Part shown: one piece after another, positions 44,671 to 55,739 of the stretch
Layout: each line of letters starts with the position of its first letter
Numbering within the stretch: the first letter of the stretch is position 1
Source: Paracoccaceae bacterium
Lineage (GTDB): Bacteria; Pseudomonadota; Alphaproteobacteria; Rhodobacterales; Rhodobacteraceae
DNA: 64,000 nucleotides
Direction: 5' to 3'
NCBI GenBank assembly: GCA_033344815.1
Contig: JAWPMR010000001.1
Location: 1,908,136-1,972,135 of the forward strand
Notes under the pieces: model-generated
What the model was told of the DNA's origin: nothing
Seen by the model: the letters and a program-made list of their open reading frames with translations, nothing else
The model's database searches: none
Position numbers and translations under genes: made by a program

Positions 44671-45339
44671 CCTACTCTCCCTTATTGAATGTCCTACGCG
44701 CAACGCTGACTTTTGGTTCACTTGAGCAACGATGCGCCGGTGACCTGACATCCAAGAATGCTACTTCACCGTGATGGAGGTGACACCGAGAGGATCATCC
44801 CGCTACACCGCCCGATCACCAAGACCCTTAATCTTGCAGGCATGTTGGCGTATGGTGATGTCGTTTTTTGGATTGGCGGCCAACTGTCTGAACCCAGTGA
44901 TCCGCGACCCGGTTTCAAACTTTCTCGATCGGCGCGGCCTTGTTGATGGCCTACTATGTGGTGTGCGTTTCGTGGACGTCGGGACCGTCTGCCAGGCCAG
45001 CACTAACTGGGCATCTAGCTTGTCGGTGTTTGTGGATATTTCATGTCAATCCATGTGCTTGGGCAGGCCGCTGCGCTGCGAACCATGAGCCGAGGCATCG
45101 GAAACCGGATCCTAGCAGGCCGCTCAGACTGGTATGTTTTCTGGCTTGACCCTCGGATTGAGACTGAAAACGAAAACCTGATCTGATGTGCAAATTTTAT
45201 TTCGCCGATCTTTGCCACGTTTGGGCCCGACTCGCTTCAGATCGAACCCGATCTCTGAGGTCGAACCCCCGATCGACGGAAGAAGCGCGATAACTCTCCA
45301 CCAGTCCGGATCAGCGAAAAGGTTCCCAGCCAGGCATTC
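44671..45339. other. Gap with no supported gene
   Basis: Several short frames are open, but none is convincing. One peptide near 44830-44900 (AGMLAYGDVVFWIGGQLSEP) vaguely recalls RidA-family proteins; too little to call. Confidence 0.3.
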
Positions 45340-46173
45340 CTAAGCGATCGATGAGGAGGTTTGAGCCCAAAACCGGTTCATCAATGCGAGGGCGGTGTCA
45401 ATGTCGCTTGCGACACCATCCACCCCCATCAACCCAACCAGATCCGGTGCCTCTTGGGAAATCTGACCGCTGACAAAGATGAGTGCCGCTGGCATTCTAA
45501 TCCGCAAAGCAATGACAAGGCGCGCTAAGTTCGACGCCGTATGACCGCCGCCTGCCGACAGACCAATGACGCGGCAAGCACTTTGTGAAATGGTTTCCAC
45601 AAGTTCGTCATGCGTTAGACCAACCTGTAAATCAATTTCCCAGCCTTCTTTGCCAAGTAAATCCGCTGCCATACGCACGCCCACGATATGAGTTTCTTCC
45701 GGCACAGAAGCAAAAACAGCCGATTTCTTGACGACAGGACGATTCGGCACAAACAGATAGCTCAAGCTCCGCATAATCGAATAGATTCGACTCGTGCCAA
45801 TGGACACTTCAACGAATGTTACGTGATCCTCGTTCCACCAATCACCCAATGTGCGTGCAGCTTCGGCGAGGTAAGCCAGATAGATCGCCTCCAATGTTGC
45901 ACCGTCTTGGCGCAACTCATCGATGAATTCCGCACCTTCATCTGCTTCGGGTGAGATCAGCGCATAGCACAGGTTGTCCACTACACGTTGTGGTGGATGG
46001 TCAATATCATAACTACTGGTTGAACCGATCGCTCTGACGCGAGTGAGCACTTCGTCAATTATGACACCCACAGCGTCCTTGGGGAGTTTTGATTTTAACT
46101 CCAGAACGTCCGTCTGTGTCCTCAAGTAAGTCTCAGGAGAGAACTGCTCGAATTTTTGTTTTGTCAACGGCAC
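45340..46173 (-). CDS. B12-binding-domain regulator, AerR/PpaA-like
   Basis: The 277-residue soluble protein has an N-terminal helical cap (DEGAEFIDELRQDGATLEAI with a WW pair in TLGDWWNEDHVTFVEVSIGT) and a C-terminal cobalamin-binding Rossmann fold. The base-off His is in EETHIVGVRMAADLLGKEG (ExHxxG in place of the usual DxHxxG), followed by VIGLSAGGGHTASNLAR and a GQISQEAPDL turn. AerR/PpaA proteins use B12 as a light sensor and counteract the repressor CrtJ/PpsR in photosynthetic Rhodobacterales. No PpsR or photosynthesis genes are visible here, so the role is inferred from family only; a solo B12 sensor for another regulon is equally possible. Confidence 0.8.
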   Translation of the reverse strand: MPLTKQKFEQFSPETYLRTQTDVLELKSKLPKDAVGVIIDEVLTRVRAIGSTSSYDIDHPPQRVVDNLCYALISPEADEGAEFIDELRQDGATLEAIYLAYLAEAARTLGDWWNEDHVTFVEVSIGTSRIYSIMRSLSYLFVPNRPVVKKSAVFASVPEETHIVGVRMAADLLGKEGWEIDLQVGLTHDELVETISQSACRVIGLSAGGGHTASNLARLVIALRIRMPAALIFVSGQISQEAPDLVGLMGVDGVASDIDTALALMNRFWAQTSSSIA

Positions 46174-46782
46174 GACCGCCCCCAGGGTTGCAAAACCTCA
46201 GATTCCCAATTTCAGAAAATACACACCGTGCAAGGATGTTAGATTTCGTTCCGCCGATCTGTCAATGAAAGTTTACATTTTGCGTTAGATCTCGGCTTGT
46301 AACGCTATCGAAAGCCGCCAGCTTCGAAAAAATCCCGAAACTCAAGAAACCATGAATGCTGCCGTTAGACAGGCAGTTACATCCAAATTCAATTTCTAAA
46401 GTTCACCTGCTTGTTCTGCTATCTTGAATTCACTGTCCTTGAAGAGGCGCTTCCGCAAGTGAGACGACAACGCTGCCTCTGACGTTGTCGCATGCTCAGA
46501 GAGAACAGCACCTACAGTCACAGTTTTAACCGGTACAAATCGCGATCAGCTGTCACGACCGCCACCGAAAACGTTTCAAGTTAATAGCCTGGTAGCGATC
46601 CCCGAAGAACTACGAGTTTCGTTGATTCTGAGGGGTTTTTGCGATTTCAACAGAACCCTTCGCCAACAGGCATCAATAGCTTACACAGAAGTTTTTAGGT
46701 GGATACTCATCATACATTTGCAAACAAACGCGCACTGAAACATGCGCGAGAAGGCTGAAAACAGACATCAAAATGCTCTGAG
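46174..46782. other. Gap without recognised gene
   Basis: The stretch upstream of the B12-binding regulator; its promoter is expected near 46200. No coding sequence or repeat was recognised. Confidence 0.4.
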
Positions 46783-47045
46783 CTAATCCTTTCCTTGATC
46801 CTCCTCCGTTGAGTGACCGGCAGCCCAAAATGGAAGCGTCTCTGCCGGTTTGAAATTCGCATAGCTGACTTTCAACGCACGATCAGTGAAATTGCGCGCG
46901 AAGCGGCCTTGTTCAACCGCGTCAATTGCTAATGCGGACTCCGCTCGCAGTCGGATAGGGTTCATCGCGGTATTGGGTTCGATGTCACCAAACCTGTCAT
47001 TAACACCTACGATCTCAAACCGCCTTATCGCTGCAATAGGGATTG
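46783..47045 (-). pseudogene. 3' fragment of an unrecognised gene
   Basis: An open frame of about 87 codons reads AIRRFEIVGVNDRFGDIEPN, SALAIDAVEQGRFARNFTDR, LKVSYANFKPAETLPFW and ends at 46783. It has protein-like composition and looks like the tail of a larger protein, but it lacks a start in the expected place (the first ATG is at 46965) and no upstream domain was found. I do not recognise the family. Confidence 0.3.
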
Positions 47046-47329
47046 ATCATCAAGATGCGGAGCAGACCCGTCTGTAGTTGCAGAGCATTTCTGCGCAGGC
47101 GCTTAATGCACGCCAGCGCGATGCATCTGGTGTCATCGAAGCGGCTCTTGAGTTTGGGCTGGCAGGGGGTGTCTACGGCATCGGCGCAAAAAGAGAGGTC
47201 AGAGCAAGCGAAATGAAGCACAGAGTCGCTTTTTTCGATACACCGCCGCACTTGCTTGGATGTGCATAAAACAAAACATCAGCAAAAAATCGGCGATGTA
47301 TCAAGCACCACAATGTGAGAGTGATCTCG

Positions 47330-49666
47330 CTAGAGCAGAAAGTCTCCCGCCATATAGTCGGCCGCTGAGACCACGGCACCATCCTGAATTCGAACGGCAA
47401 ATTCGATGTCATTGTCACCGTCTGTGTTTCCGTATAGCCGGGTTTGGATGCCTACGTCTTCGACCCAGAGAGCGCCCGCACCGAAGCTGAGGGCATTTGC
47501 AGTTGTCTGAAGACCCAGAAATGTGAAGCTATCCGAATTAGAGAAGTTTCCTACTATTGCGTCTATGTCAGAGACATCGATCATGTCGCCCCCGGCGGCT
47601 CCTATTCCGTCGATCCCTTGTATTAGATCAGATGCCGCAAAGGTTGAATCCTGCGTGTTTTCGAAGACAAAAGTATCATTTTGTGCATTGCCACGCAGAA
47701 TATCGACGCCGAGACCTCCGTTTAGGATATCCTCGCCGTTACCTCCATTCAGGATATCATCGTCAAGACCACCTTCCAATCGGTCGAAACCGTCGCCGCC
47801 GCGCAAGATGTCGTTGCCGTCGTTTCCAAAGAGTTCATCGGCTTGCGTATTGCCCTCGAGAATGTCGTCACCATCGCCTCCAAAAAGCTTGTCCTCACCT
47901 GCAGAGCCAAACATCAGATCATCACCTTCACCGCCGTCCAGAACGTCATCACCGCCGCCGCCGCGCAGGATGTCATTGCCATCACCGCCGTTCAGATCAT
48001 CATCGCCAGTTTCACCAATCAGTGTATCGTCGCCATCAGCGCCAAATATCACATCATCGCCACCGCTGCCGTCGAGCATGTCGTTGCCATCACCGCCGCC
48101 GAGCCTGTCTTTGCCATTGCCGCCAAAAGCAATGTCATCGCCGTCGCCACCAATGATCAAGTCCTCCCCGTCAGAACCGCGCAGGATGTCATTTCCGTCG
48201 CCACCATTAAGCGTGTCATCGCCGACCTGCCCAGCGAGCACGTCATTACCGGCACCGCCATTGACGATGTCATCTCCCGCTTCGGCAAACACCCGATCAT
48301 CGCCATCTCCGGCATTGATCGTATCGTTACCGTCCCCGCCATTCAGCGTGTCATTCCCGGCGCCGCCTGACAAATTGTCGTCACCGCCAAAGCCAAGAAT
48401 GCGGTCATCCCCAGCCTGACCCAATACGGTATCCTTCTTTACACCGCCAAACACAGTCGTGTTGCCAGTGCCGGTTGTTACCATATCTGTTTCCAAAAAA
48501 TTGGCTTTGCTAGCGAATTCACCGTTGTAGTCATCCGTGTTGAGCACAGAGTCCCGAGGGTCCCAGATCGATGTGAAAACATCACCTGCCGGGCTGTTCC
48601 ACGCAAATAGGATACGCCCATCCGCGCTCACATCGATATCGACAGGGCGGCTTGGTGCGACGTTGGCAACGGTAAAGGTCGTTCCATTGGCCGTACCATC
48701 GCTATCGTAGCGACGTGCCACAATCTTGTCCTGGCTTTCGACCTTCCACATAACCACAAAACCATCATCCGGGAGTGCCCTGACGACAGGCTCACTCTTG
48801 TCGGCCCCGGCCGAAGCCACCGTGATCAATCCACCGATCTGCGTTCCGGCATTGTCGAAGGTTTTGGCAAATATGTCGTCGTTGTCTTCATACACCACGA
48901 CGAAACCGCCGCCGTCCAGACTGGATACCTGCACATCGTCACCTGAGGCTGCAACCGTCTGAAAAGAGACAATATTGACACCAGTGGAAGTCCTGATCGA
49001 GAAATCAACGCTTGTTCCACCGAAGTCGTTTTCTTGAAAAACGGTTACAAAATTGCCGTTGCTCAAAACAGCGACGTCCCCCAGCCGGTCGAAATCCGAA
49101 CTGTTTTCAGCGGCTCCAAACTCTGGATTCAGGTTGTTGTCCTGACCGATCACACGGGCATTGATGTCGATATCTCCAGCAGAGAACTCTTCGTATGCAA
49201 TGAAGGCGTCGTCGTTACTGGGCGTCAAGTTGATCGCTAATTGTGGGTCCCGTAAGTAGTCAGGTGAAACATTTTCGGTCTTGATGATATCAGAAAATAT
49301 CTGGTCGCCATCAAGATCGTAGCGCTCATAGCGAACCCTCGTGAAATCTGGAAATACAGAGGATTCATCAATGTAGGTGATGGCAAAGCCGTCATGCGTC
49401 GCCGCGAGGTCGAAGTCGCTCTCATCATCCTCGCTTATGCCACTCAACCTGAAACTATCGCGTACGACGTTTCCTTCGGCATCATAAATCTTTGCAATGA
49501 TCGCTGAGCCAGGTTCGGTTTCGATCGCGCCTGGGGAGCCTTCCACCCAAGCAACAACATAGCCGCCGGTTGCAAGGCCAAGTATTTTGGGTTGCGCGTC
49601 AAACCCAGCAGCAATCGGGGCTGAGTTGACTTGAGTTTCAGAAAGCCATTCCGTTGGAGTCGCCAT
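47330..49666 (-). CDS. Large RTX-repeat calcium-binding secreted protein
   Basis: The 778-residue protein has an N-terminal half made of beta-propeller-like repeats ([76 protein letters not shown]). About 30 GGxGxDxxx nonapeptides then fill residues ~400-670 ([40 protein letters not shown] and so on). The C-terminus ([20 protein letters not shown], then [20 protein letters not shown]) is of the type I secretion signal kind (peptidase M10 serralysin C-like). It should leave the cell through an ABC-MFP-TolC system and bind Ca outside; no such exporter lies beside it. No catalytic domain was seen, so it may be an adhesin or surface protein. Confidence 0.9.
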   Translation of the reverse strand: MATPTEWLSETQVNSAPIAAGFDAQPKILGLATGGYVVAWVEGSPGAIETEPGSAIIAKIYDAEGNVVRDSFRLSGISEDDESDFDLAATHDGFAITYIDESSVFPDFTRVRYERYDLDGDQIFSDIIKTENVSPDYLRDPQLAINLTPSNDDAFIAYEEFSAGDIDINARVIGQDNNLNPEFGAAENSSDFDRLGDVAVLSNGNFVTVFQENDFGGTSVDFSIRTSTGVNIVSFQTVAASGDDVQVSSLDGGGFVVVYEDNDDIFAKTFDNAGTQIGGLITVASAGADKSEPVVRALPDDGFVVMWKVESQDKIVARRYDSDGTANGTTFTVANVAPSRPVDIDVSADGRILFAWNSPAGDVFTSIWDPRDSVLNTDDYNGEFASKANFLETDMVTTGTGNTTVFGGVKKDTVLGQAGDDRILGFGGDDNLSGGAGNDTLNGGDGNDTINAGDGDDRVFAEAGDDIVNGGAGNDVLAGQVGDDTLNGGDGNDILRGSDGEDLIIGGDGDDIAFGGNGKDRLGGGDGNDMLDGSGGDDVIFGADGDDTLIGETGDDDLNGGDGNDILRGGGGDDVLDGGEGDDLMFGSAGEDKLFGGDGDDILEGNTQADELFGNDGNDILRGGDGFDRLEGGLDDDILNGGNGEDILNGGLGVDILRGNAQNDTFVFENTQDSTFAASDLIQGIDGIGAAGGDMIDVSDIDAIVGNFSNSDSFTFLGLQTTANALSFGAGALWVEDVGIQTRLYGNTDGDNDIEFAVRIQDGAVVSAADYMAGDFLL

Positions 49667-50497
49667 TTATTTTAATCCTTTGTTAACAATGCCTCCAAAT
49701 TGCTTTCTTTGTTTCCAATGCGTCAATAGTTTGGGTTTGTGTTTCAACCTCAGATAGTGCTCGTATCTTAAACGTTAATCCAAAGTCCTCGACTGGCACC
49801 TAGAAACACTGCTCGGACGCGTTCTTAGAAACCGAAAATCCACCCCTAAGAGAAAATGGCCGAAACCATGTCGTTTCATTCTGGATCCATGTGACAGCGC
49901 CATGATCCGGCTATCGTACTACCTACGAAGCTTACCTCGTTTGTTTGAAACATGTGCGCCGAGCTGCAAACAGGTCTTTGCCAATCACCTTTAGACGCAT
50001 GAATGTTGCACCATGCGTGCTGAGGTTTGTGTGCACGCCGCAGATTGAAAATAGGACCGTTTTCGTCGCTGCGCAGTAAGATCGGAGTTTCTACATCAGC
50101 CGCATTGCTCCGTTTGCGAGCGCGTGAGGTAAAACAATTTAGTGTACACAATAGGCTTTTAACTACCACAAGCCCCACTGAGCTTGAAGGTCCGCCGTCG
50201 GGGAACGGCCCAGACCATACAAAGTCCGCTATTGCGCAGTGTTGTCATTGCGCGTTCGCAACTATTGATGATTTTACGCACTAATTGGAAGAGCACCTTG
50301 TGCAAGTTTGGAATATCCAGATTGCATGGGAGGCTCAAAATCACGATATCTGCTAAGCCAGAAAATACGCTTTCACAAAAAGGCTACAAAACACCGTGGT
50401 AACTATGTCGAACAAGAGCAACCAGGGTTCGACTAAGCAAGATAGTCTACGCCTCCACTGAACACCTGTAGACAATTGATTTAAATAAGTAAAAAGG
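49667..50497. other. Gap between RTX gene and tRNA-Arg(UCU)
   Basis: Over 800 bp without recognised gene. The RTX gene promoter should lie just above 49666. Short open frames on both strands have no recognisable features. Confidence 0.4.
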
Positions 50498-50574
50498 TGG
50501 CGATCCCGGGAGGACTCGAACCCCCAACATCCTGATTAGAAGTCAGGTGCTCTATCCAGTTGAGCTACGGGACC
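50498..50574 (-). tRNA. tRNA-Arg (anticodon UCU)
   Basis: 77 nt including CCA. Acceptor arms GGTCCCG and CGGGATC pair (one G-U), the anticodon arm is CTGA-CTTCTAA-TCAG with anticodon TCT, and the T arm is GGGGGTTCGAGTCCTCC. Reads AGA and AGG codons. Confidence 0.97.
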
Positions 50575-50868
50575 TTAATGCACGATAGCTGTTCGAAAAT
50601 AAGTTGGCAACGCTTCACTCATCCCCTATCGATCTGTTTCCAATCGCCTTTTCACGGCACAACTTCAAGTGTGAAAGTCAAGAAAGCTCGGTGACAGGTT
50701 GCTTGGACGCATAGTGTCAGTTCAGCCATTCCAACAATGCGGTTTCGACAGGTATTCCGTTCTCTCAGCGCGCATTCTTTCTTGAGATCTAATCAAAACC
50801 CATGCGTTTTCAGGTATTTGGAGTTCGAGAGTAATTTGCGGCTTTCCATTTAACCCACGAACCGGATC

Positions 50869-51345
50869 TTATGCGTCCAACTGCTGCAGATCACGACACA
50901 TGAATATGCTCAATGGGTCTGCGCGGTAGTCACCAAATGGGGGGCAAGTCACAAAACCTGCTTGCTCATAAAGCTGCCGCGCGGCTTTGTGCTCACCCCC
51001 GGATCCAGTCTCAAGTTTCAGGCTTTGCAGTTTCAGAGATTCCGCTTCGTCAATCAAAGTGGCGAGCATGGCGCGCCCATACCCACGCCCGCGCGCCTGC
51101 TCAACGGTATGCATAGACTTTACTTCCGCCCAAGTGTCACAAATTTTCAGCGCCCCAATGGCGTAGACCGTACCCGTTTCACGCAATGCAAACATATGTA
51201 TGTCGGAAGCGGTAAGCGCGTCAGCAGGCAGGACGTGACAGCTTTCGGCGGGAGACTGCGACCGCATCAGGTCAAAGTGTTTTCTCAAAAGCGCTGCGAC
51301 ATCGCCCTCTGATGCATCTGCGGCGGCAATTTCATACACGCTCAA
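50869..51345 (-). CDS. GNAT-family N-acetyltransferase
   Basis: The 158-residue protein has the GNAT acetyl-CoA loop in [20 protein letters not shown] (R-G-R-G-Y-G-R) with the following [20 protein letters not shown] and a C-terminal [20 protein letters not shown]. It is like PhnO/ElaA-type or small-molecule acetyltransferases; the substrate is unknown. It overlaps the NDUFS4-like gene by 4 bp and follows it in the same direction. Confidence 0.88.
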   Translation of the reverse strand: MSVYEIAAADASEGDVAALLRKHFDLMRSQSPAESCHVLPADALTASDIHMFALRETGTVYAIGALKICDTWAEVKSMHTVEQARGRGYGRAMLATLIDEAESLKLQSLKLETGSGGEHKAARQLYEQAGFVTCPPFGDYRADPLSIFMCRDLQQLDA

Positions 51346-51653
51346 TGCGTCCAGGCACCGCGCCGTCCCGTGGCAAAATTGTCTCCGTAACCACCCGGGC
51401 GGATATTCGCACGCCGCTTCTTGGGTTCTTGGACATCGGCCTCAATACCGTTTTCACGCGCATATTCGATGGCTGCTTCTTTCGTGTCGAACCGCAACCG
51501 TACCTGACTTTGCATATCATCGGAAGACGTCCAACCCATCAAAGGGTCAACCTCACGCGCCGAGTCAGGTGCAAAATCCAATACCCAGGCATGGGTTTTG
51601 GCCGTGCCCGATTGCATGGCCGTTTTTGTGGGCTGATAGATGCGTGCACGCAT
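51342..51653 (-). CDS. NADH dehydrogenase accessory subunit, NDUFS4-like (ETC complex I)
   Basis: The 103-residue protein from the ATG at 51653 reads [20 protein letters not shown], the opening of the ETC complex I subunit family, followed by [20 protein letters not shown], a run with [20 protein letters not shown], and the end [20 protein letters not shown]. In mitochondria and alphaproteobacteria this NDUFS4-type subunit stabilises the N-module of complex I. An upstream extension of the frame to 51770 is unlikely to be translated. Its location away from the nuo operon is normal for alphaproteobacteria. Confidence 0.93.
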   Translation of the reverse strand: MRARIYQPTKTAMQSGTAKTHAWVLDFAPDSAREVDPLMGWTSSDDMQSQVRLRFDTKEAAIEYARENGIEADVQEPKKRRANIRPGGYGDNFATGRRGAWTH

Positions 51654-51841
51654 GAGGAAACTCCTGCCGGCTTCTTGCTGCATTTTATCGGTGATTTGAT
51701 GCGCTGGAGCAAGACACGTTTTGCACCAGAACTGCGCGATTATACAGTAGATGCAAAAAATTTGTCGCAAAACAATGGCGATTAAGACTTCGCTAACCGT
51801 AATTCCGCAAACATCCGACTCATGCGAATGAAATTAGGTGA

Positions 51842-52648
51842 ATGCGTGCCACTATGAGACATGGGTTTTCTGAAGCAGCGTTGCGCGGGCTTGAAGAACT
51901 GGATCGTCGTATCCCCAGCGGCGTCGAAACCAAACCGTTGAACAAAGACGAATACGCCGGGCCTGGCGGCGGCCCGTCGCCGCATTATGTCGGGCATCGC
52001 GAACGGTTACGCATCCGGTTCCTGACCGGTGGCCACAGCGCCATGCCCGAGTACGAATTGCTGGAATTGCTGTTGTTCAATGCCATCGAACGCATTGACG
52101 TGAAGCCCTTGGCCAAAAAGCTGTTGTCCACATTTGGCGATCTCAACGGAGTCATTGCCGCCTCCGAGCACCGACTGCTACAGGTCCGCGGCACCACCAA
52201 GAAAGTGTATGTTCAGCTAAAAATGGTCGAGGCTTTCGCACAACGTATGGCGCAGGCCAAGGTGTTGGAACACTGCGCGCTGTCGTGTTGGGATGACTTG
52301 ATTGATTATTGCCGCACCACCATGGCGCATCGTGACACGGAACAATTCCGGATTCTGTTTCTGGACAACAAAAATGTGGTCATCGCCGATGAGGAACAAG
52401 CGCGCGGCACGGTCAATCATGTTCCCGTCTACCCCCGCGAGGTCGTTAAACGCGCGCTGGAACTCAACGCCTCCGCACTTATTCTGGTACACAATCATCC
52501 GTCCGGCGATCCCTCGCCCAGCCAGGCCGACATCAGCATGACGGACAATATTCTGATGGCGTGCCAGGCAATTGACGTGCGCGTACATGACCACGTGATA
52601 ATCGGCAAAACCGCAGAAAGCTCTTTTCAAAGCCTTGGACTTTTGTGA
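51842..52648 (+). CDS. radC: RadC-family JAB-domain protein
   Basis: The 268-residue protein has an N-terminal helix-hairpin-helix-like part (LELLLFNAIERIDVKPLAKK, LLQVRGTTKKVYVQLKM) and a C-terminal JAMM/MPN metalloprotease-like fold with EEQARGTVNHVPVYPREVVK and the metal motif LVHNHPSGDPSPSQADISM. RadC was linked to DNA repair, but this is disputed; its true role is unknown. A second ATG at 51854 (RHGFSEAALRGLEEL) is an alternative start. It is followed by uvrB in the same direction. Confidence 0.9.
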   Translation: MRATMRHGFSEAALRGLEELDRRIPSGVETKPLNKDEYAGPGGGPSPHYVGHRERLRIRFLTGGHSAMPEYELLELLLFNAIERIDVKPLAKKLLSTFGDLNGVIAASEHRLLQVRGTTKKVYVQLKMVEAFAQRMAQAKVLEHCALSCWDDLIDYCRTTMAHRDTEQFRILFLDNKNVVIADEEQARGTVNHVPVYPREVVKRALELNASALILVHNHPSGDPSPSQADISMTDNILMACQAIDVRVHDHVIIGKTAESSFQSLGLL

Positions 52649-52752
52649 TGCACTGCGGAGAGCCTGCTGCCAATTTTTGTCACGAGGCGTCAACGCGCTC
52701 TTGAACCTGTCCTGAATCATGACACTTTGGAGGTAACCTCCAAGGATAGATC

Positions 52753-54957
52753 ATGCCCTACGCCCAGACAGATTCTTCTGAAGCTCCCGCCGTCATGGGA
52801 AATCCCGCGCCTGATGTGCGCAGCCGCCCCAAACTTGAGGGCGGTAAAGCCTTTGTGTTGTCAACGGAGTTTGACCCCGCCGGAGACCAACCGTCAGCAA
52901 TCGCGGAACTAAGCGAAGGGGTTACCTCTGGAGAGCGTAATCAGGTCCTGCTGGGCGCAACGGGCACCGGTAAAACATTCACCATCGCCAAGGTCATAGA
53001 GGAAACCCAACGCCCCGCGATTGTTCTGGCACCAAACAAGACGCTGGCCGCGCAATTGTATGGTGAATTCAAGGGGTTCTTTCCCGATAACGCGGTCGAA
53101 TATTTCGTCAGCTTTTATGACTATTACCAGCCCGAAGCCTATGTGGCGCGCTCCGATACCTATATCGAGAAAGAAAGCCAGATCAATGAACAGATCGACC
53201 GCATGCGCCACTCCGCGACGCGCGCGCTGCTGGAACGCGACGATGTGATCATCGTGGCTTCTGTGTCCTGCATCTATGGGATCGGATCGGTCGAAACTTA
53301 TGGCGCCATGACGCAAGACCTGAAAGTCGGATCAAATTACGATCAGCGTCAGGTGATGGCGGATCTGGTGGCACAGCAATACAAACGCAACGATCAAGCA
53401 TTTCAGCGCGGTTCCTTTCGCGTCCGCGGCGATTCTCTGGAAATCTTCCCCGCGCACCTGGAAGACCGCGCCTGGCGCTTGTCTTTTTTCGGCGAAGAAT
53501 TGGAATCTATCACCGAATTTGACCCTCTGACCGGTGAAAAAACCGATAAATTCGAGCAAATTCGCGTTTATGCTAACAGCCACTATGTGACGCCAAAACC
53601 CACCATGCAGCAAGCCTTGATCGGGATCAAAAAAGAGTTGAAAATCCGGCTGGACCAACTGGTTAACGATGGCAAGCTTCTCGAAGCCCAAAGGTTAGAG
53701 CAGCGCACCAACTTCGATCTGGAAATGCTTGAAGCCACTGGTGTTTGCAACGGAATTGAGAATTATTCCCGGTATCTGACCGGGCGTGCCCCCGGCGAGC
53801 CACCCCCCACCCTGTTTGAGTTCATTCCTGATCATGCCATCGTTTTTGCCGATGAATCCCATGTTTCGGTTCCGCAAATTGGCGGTATGTACAAAGGTGA
53901 CTATCGGCGTAAATTCACGCTGGCCGAACATGGTTTTCGCCTGCCATCCTGTATGGATAACAGGCCACTCAAGTTTGAGGAATGGGATGCGATGCGCCCG
54001 CAATCGGTGTTTGTTTCGGCCACACCGGCCAATTGGGAGATAGAGCAAACCGGCGGTGTTTTCACGGAACAGATTATCCGCCCGACCGGCCTGATCGACC
54101 CACAGGTCGAAATCCGCCCGGTTGAGATGCAGGTCGATGATCTGTTGGACGAGGTACGCAAGGTCGCCGAGGATGGGTACCGAACGCTCTGCACGACCTT
54201 GACCAAACGCATGGCTGAGGATCTGACAGAGTACATGCACGAACAGGGCATCCGCGTGCGCTACATGCACAGCGACATTGACACGATCGAACGTATCGAA
54301 ATTCTGCGCGACCTGCGGTTAGGCGCTTTTGACGTTTTGATCGGAATTAACCTGTTGCGCGAAGGGCTCGACATCCCCGAATGCGGTCTGGTCGCGATTT
54401 TGGACGCTGATAAGGAAGGTTTCTTGCGCTCGGAAACCTCATTGATCCAGACCATTGGTCGCGCGGCGCGCAACGCTGACGGGCGTGTCATCATGTACGC
54501 GGATCGCATCACCGGGTCGATGGAGCGGGCCATTGGCGAGACGGATCGGCGGCGGGCCAAACAACTGGCCTACAACGAAGAGCATGGGATCACGCCAACA
54601 ACGGTGAAGAAAAACGTCGAGGATATCCTGGCCGGGCTCTACAAAGGAGATACAGATCAATCCCGCGTCACGGCCAAGATCGAGAACCCGTTGGCAGGTG
54701 GCAATTTGCAAGCCGTGCTGGATGGGCTACGAACGGACATGCGCAAAGCGGCCGAGAATCTGGAATTCGAAGAAGCCGCCCGGTTGCGGGATGAAGTCAA
54801 GCGGCTTGAAGCCGTCGACCTGGCCATTGCAGACGATCCAATGGCGCGCCAATATGCGGTGGAAAAAGCCGTAGTTGATGCGCAAAAAGCATCTGGCCGT
54901 AGCACATTGGGCCGCGGTGGGATGCGCGGCGGCGTCAAGCGGAAACGAGGGCGTTGA
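52753..54957 (+). CDS. uvrB: Excinuclease ABC subunit B
   Basis: The 734-residue helicase-like protein of nucleotide excision repair has Walker [21 protein letters not shown], the beta-hairpin region [20 protein letters not shown], ATPase motifs ([20 protein letters not shown]), motif [22 protein letters not shown], and the C-terminal UVR motif that binds UvrC ([20 protein letters not shown]). It receives damage from UvrA and loads UvrC. The length is slightly above average because of an N-terminal extension before [20 protein letters not shown] and a basic tail. The next gene starts inside its stop codon. Confidence 0.97.
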   Translation: MPYAQTDSSEAPAVMGNPAPDVRSRPKLEGGKAFVLSTEFDPAGDQPSAIAELSEGVTSGERNQVLLGATGTGKTFTIAKVIEETQRPAIVLAPNKTLAAQLYGEFKGFFPDNAVEYFVSFYDYYQPEAYVARSDTYIEKESQINEQIDRMRHSATRALLERDDVIIVASVSCIYGIGSVETYGAMTQDLKVGSNYDQRQVMADLVAQQYKRNDQAFQRGSFRVRGDSLEIFPAHLEDRAWRLSFFGEELESITEFDPLTGEKTDKFEQIRVYANSHYVTPKPTMQQALIGIKKELKIRLDQLVNDGKLLEAQRLEQRTNFDLEMLEATGVCNGIENYSRYLTGRAPGEPPPTLFEFIPDHAIVFADESHVSVPQIGGMYKGDYRRKFTLAEHGFRLPSCMDNRPLKFEEWDAMRPQSVFVSATPANWEIEQTGGVFTEQIIRPTGLIDPQVEIRPVEMQVDDLLDEVRKVAEDGYRTLCTTLTKRMAEDLTEYMHEQGIRVRYMHSDIDTIERIEILRDLRLGAFDVLIGINLLREGLDIPECGLVAILDADKEGFLRSETSLIQTIGRAARNADGRVIMYADRITGSMERAIGETDRRRAKQLAYNEEHGITPTTVKKNVEDILAGLYKGDTDQSRVTAKIENPLAGGNLQAVLDGLRTDMRKAAENLEFEEAARLRDEVKRLEAVDLAIADDPMARQYAVEKAVVDAQKASGRSTLGRGGMRGGVKRKRGR

Positions 54958-55465
54958 GCGATACACTTTACATCGAATTCGATGAGTTTATCGACGTTGA
55001 GGCATCCCTCGCTAATGTAGATATCTGTTTGGACGCCCTCAGCAGCAATCCGTTGCTTTGGAATCAAATCATTGTTGGCTGCCACGCAGCACTTACTAGC
55101 GCTTGCGTGGCGATCTTGACCCGTACTGATGGTTCTGGCGCTTTGAACAAGGGTTCTGAACGGAAACTGCGAAAACATCACAATGAGCGCTCAAGGAATG
55201 CGGAGACACAAGCGCAAAGAAAGCAGCCCGAATACATTGATCCTGTCTACCCGTGCCCATTGTTCGTGCTGAACCTAAGAGAAATGCTCAAAGCACTGCC
55301 CGGCGATCTGAGTGTAACGATACCAAAAAATTTGAAGATTGTGAAGATCAAAAAACGCGGGACCTGTTTCTTTTGCTTTCCTGGAGAAACGAATTTCTCT
55401 ATTTTAAATCAACGTCTTGGATTATCGAGGTTGCTTGGTTGCAGCGGATTGTTTTGCGGTCATAG
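54954..55465 (+). pseudogene. uvrB-coupled protein of unknown family, frameshifted
   Basis: A TTG overlapping the uvrB stop (TTGA) opens a frame reading EASLANVDICLDALSSNPLL, WNQIIVGCHAALTSACVAIL and TRTDGSGALNKGSE, apparently a conserved N-terminal part. After about codon 110 the better sequence switches to the frame ending at 55465, which reads LLSWRNEFLYFKSTSWIIEV then AWLQRIVL. That resembles an RNxFxHFxPKxWSIEVAGLPxIV signature that I recall from uncharacterised bacterial proteins. A frameshift near 55300-55370 therefore splits it. Function unknown. Confidence 0.5.
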
Positions 55466-55739
55466 GAATTGGTGAAACGAATTGTCGCGAGTTCGGCGTA
55501 CCACCGACACAAAAGGTTTTCTGAAACAAACGTTTATGAACGATTGGATACCTGCGTTTCAAAATTGGAACGGATCATGGTATAAAAACACATCCATTCC
55601 CGACCTGTGTTCCGAACAATTGGGGCTACGCGCATCTGAAGGCAAAAATCACGTATAACTCTCTACTTGCTGCTTTGACGCTATCGTATAAGTTGCAAGA
55701 CCTGTAATATTTATCCCGAATGAAATGGAGATCTGCATC

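Noticed and set aside
44771-45088. Possible RidA-like remnant
   Set aside because: Only about 20 residues look similar and no second block could be aligned in any frame.
47880-48380. Short periodic repeats that might suggest a CRISPR or tandem array
   Set aside because: The 27-nt periodicity is the coding of RTX nonapeptides, with no constant repeat or unique spacers.
47523-48419. Plus-strand Ser/Pro-rich frame of 298 codons (and His/Arg-rich frame beside it)
   Set aside because: Antisense shadow of the RTX repeats; the low-complexity composition is explained by the repeated GGxGxD codons.
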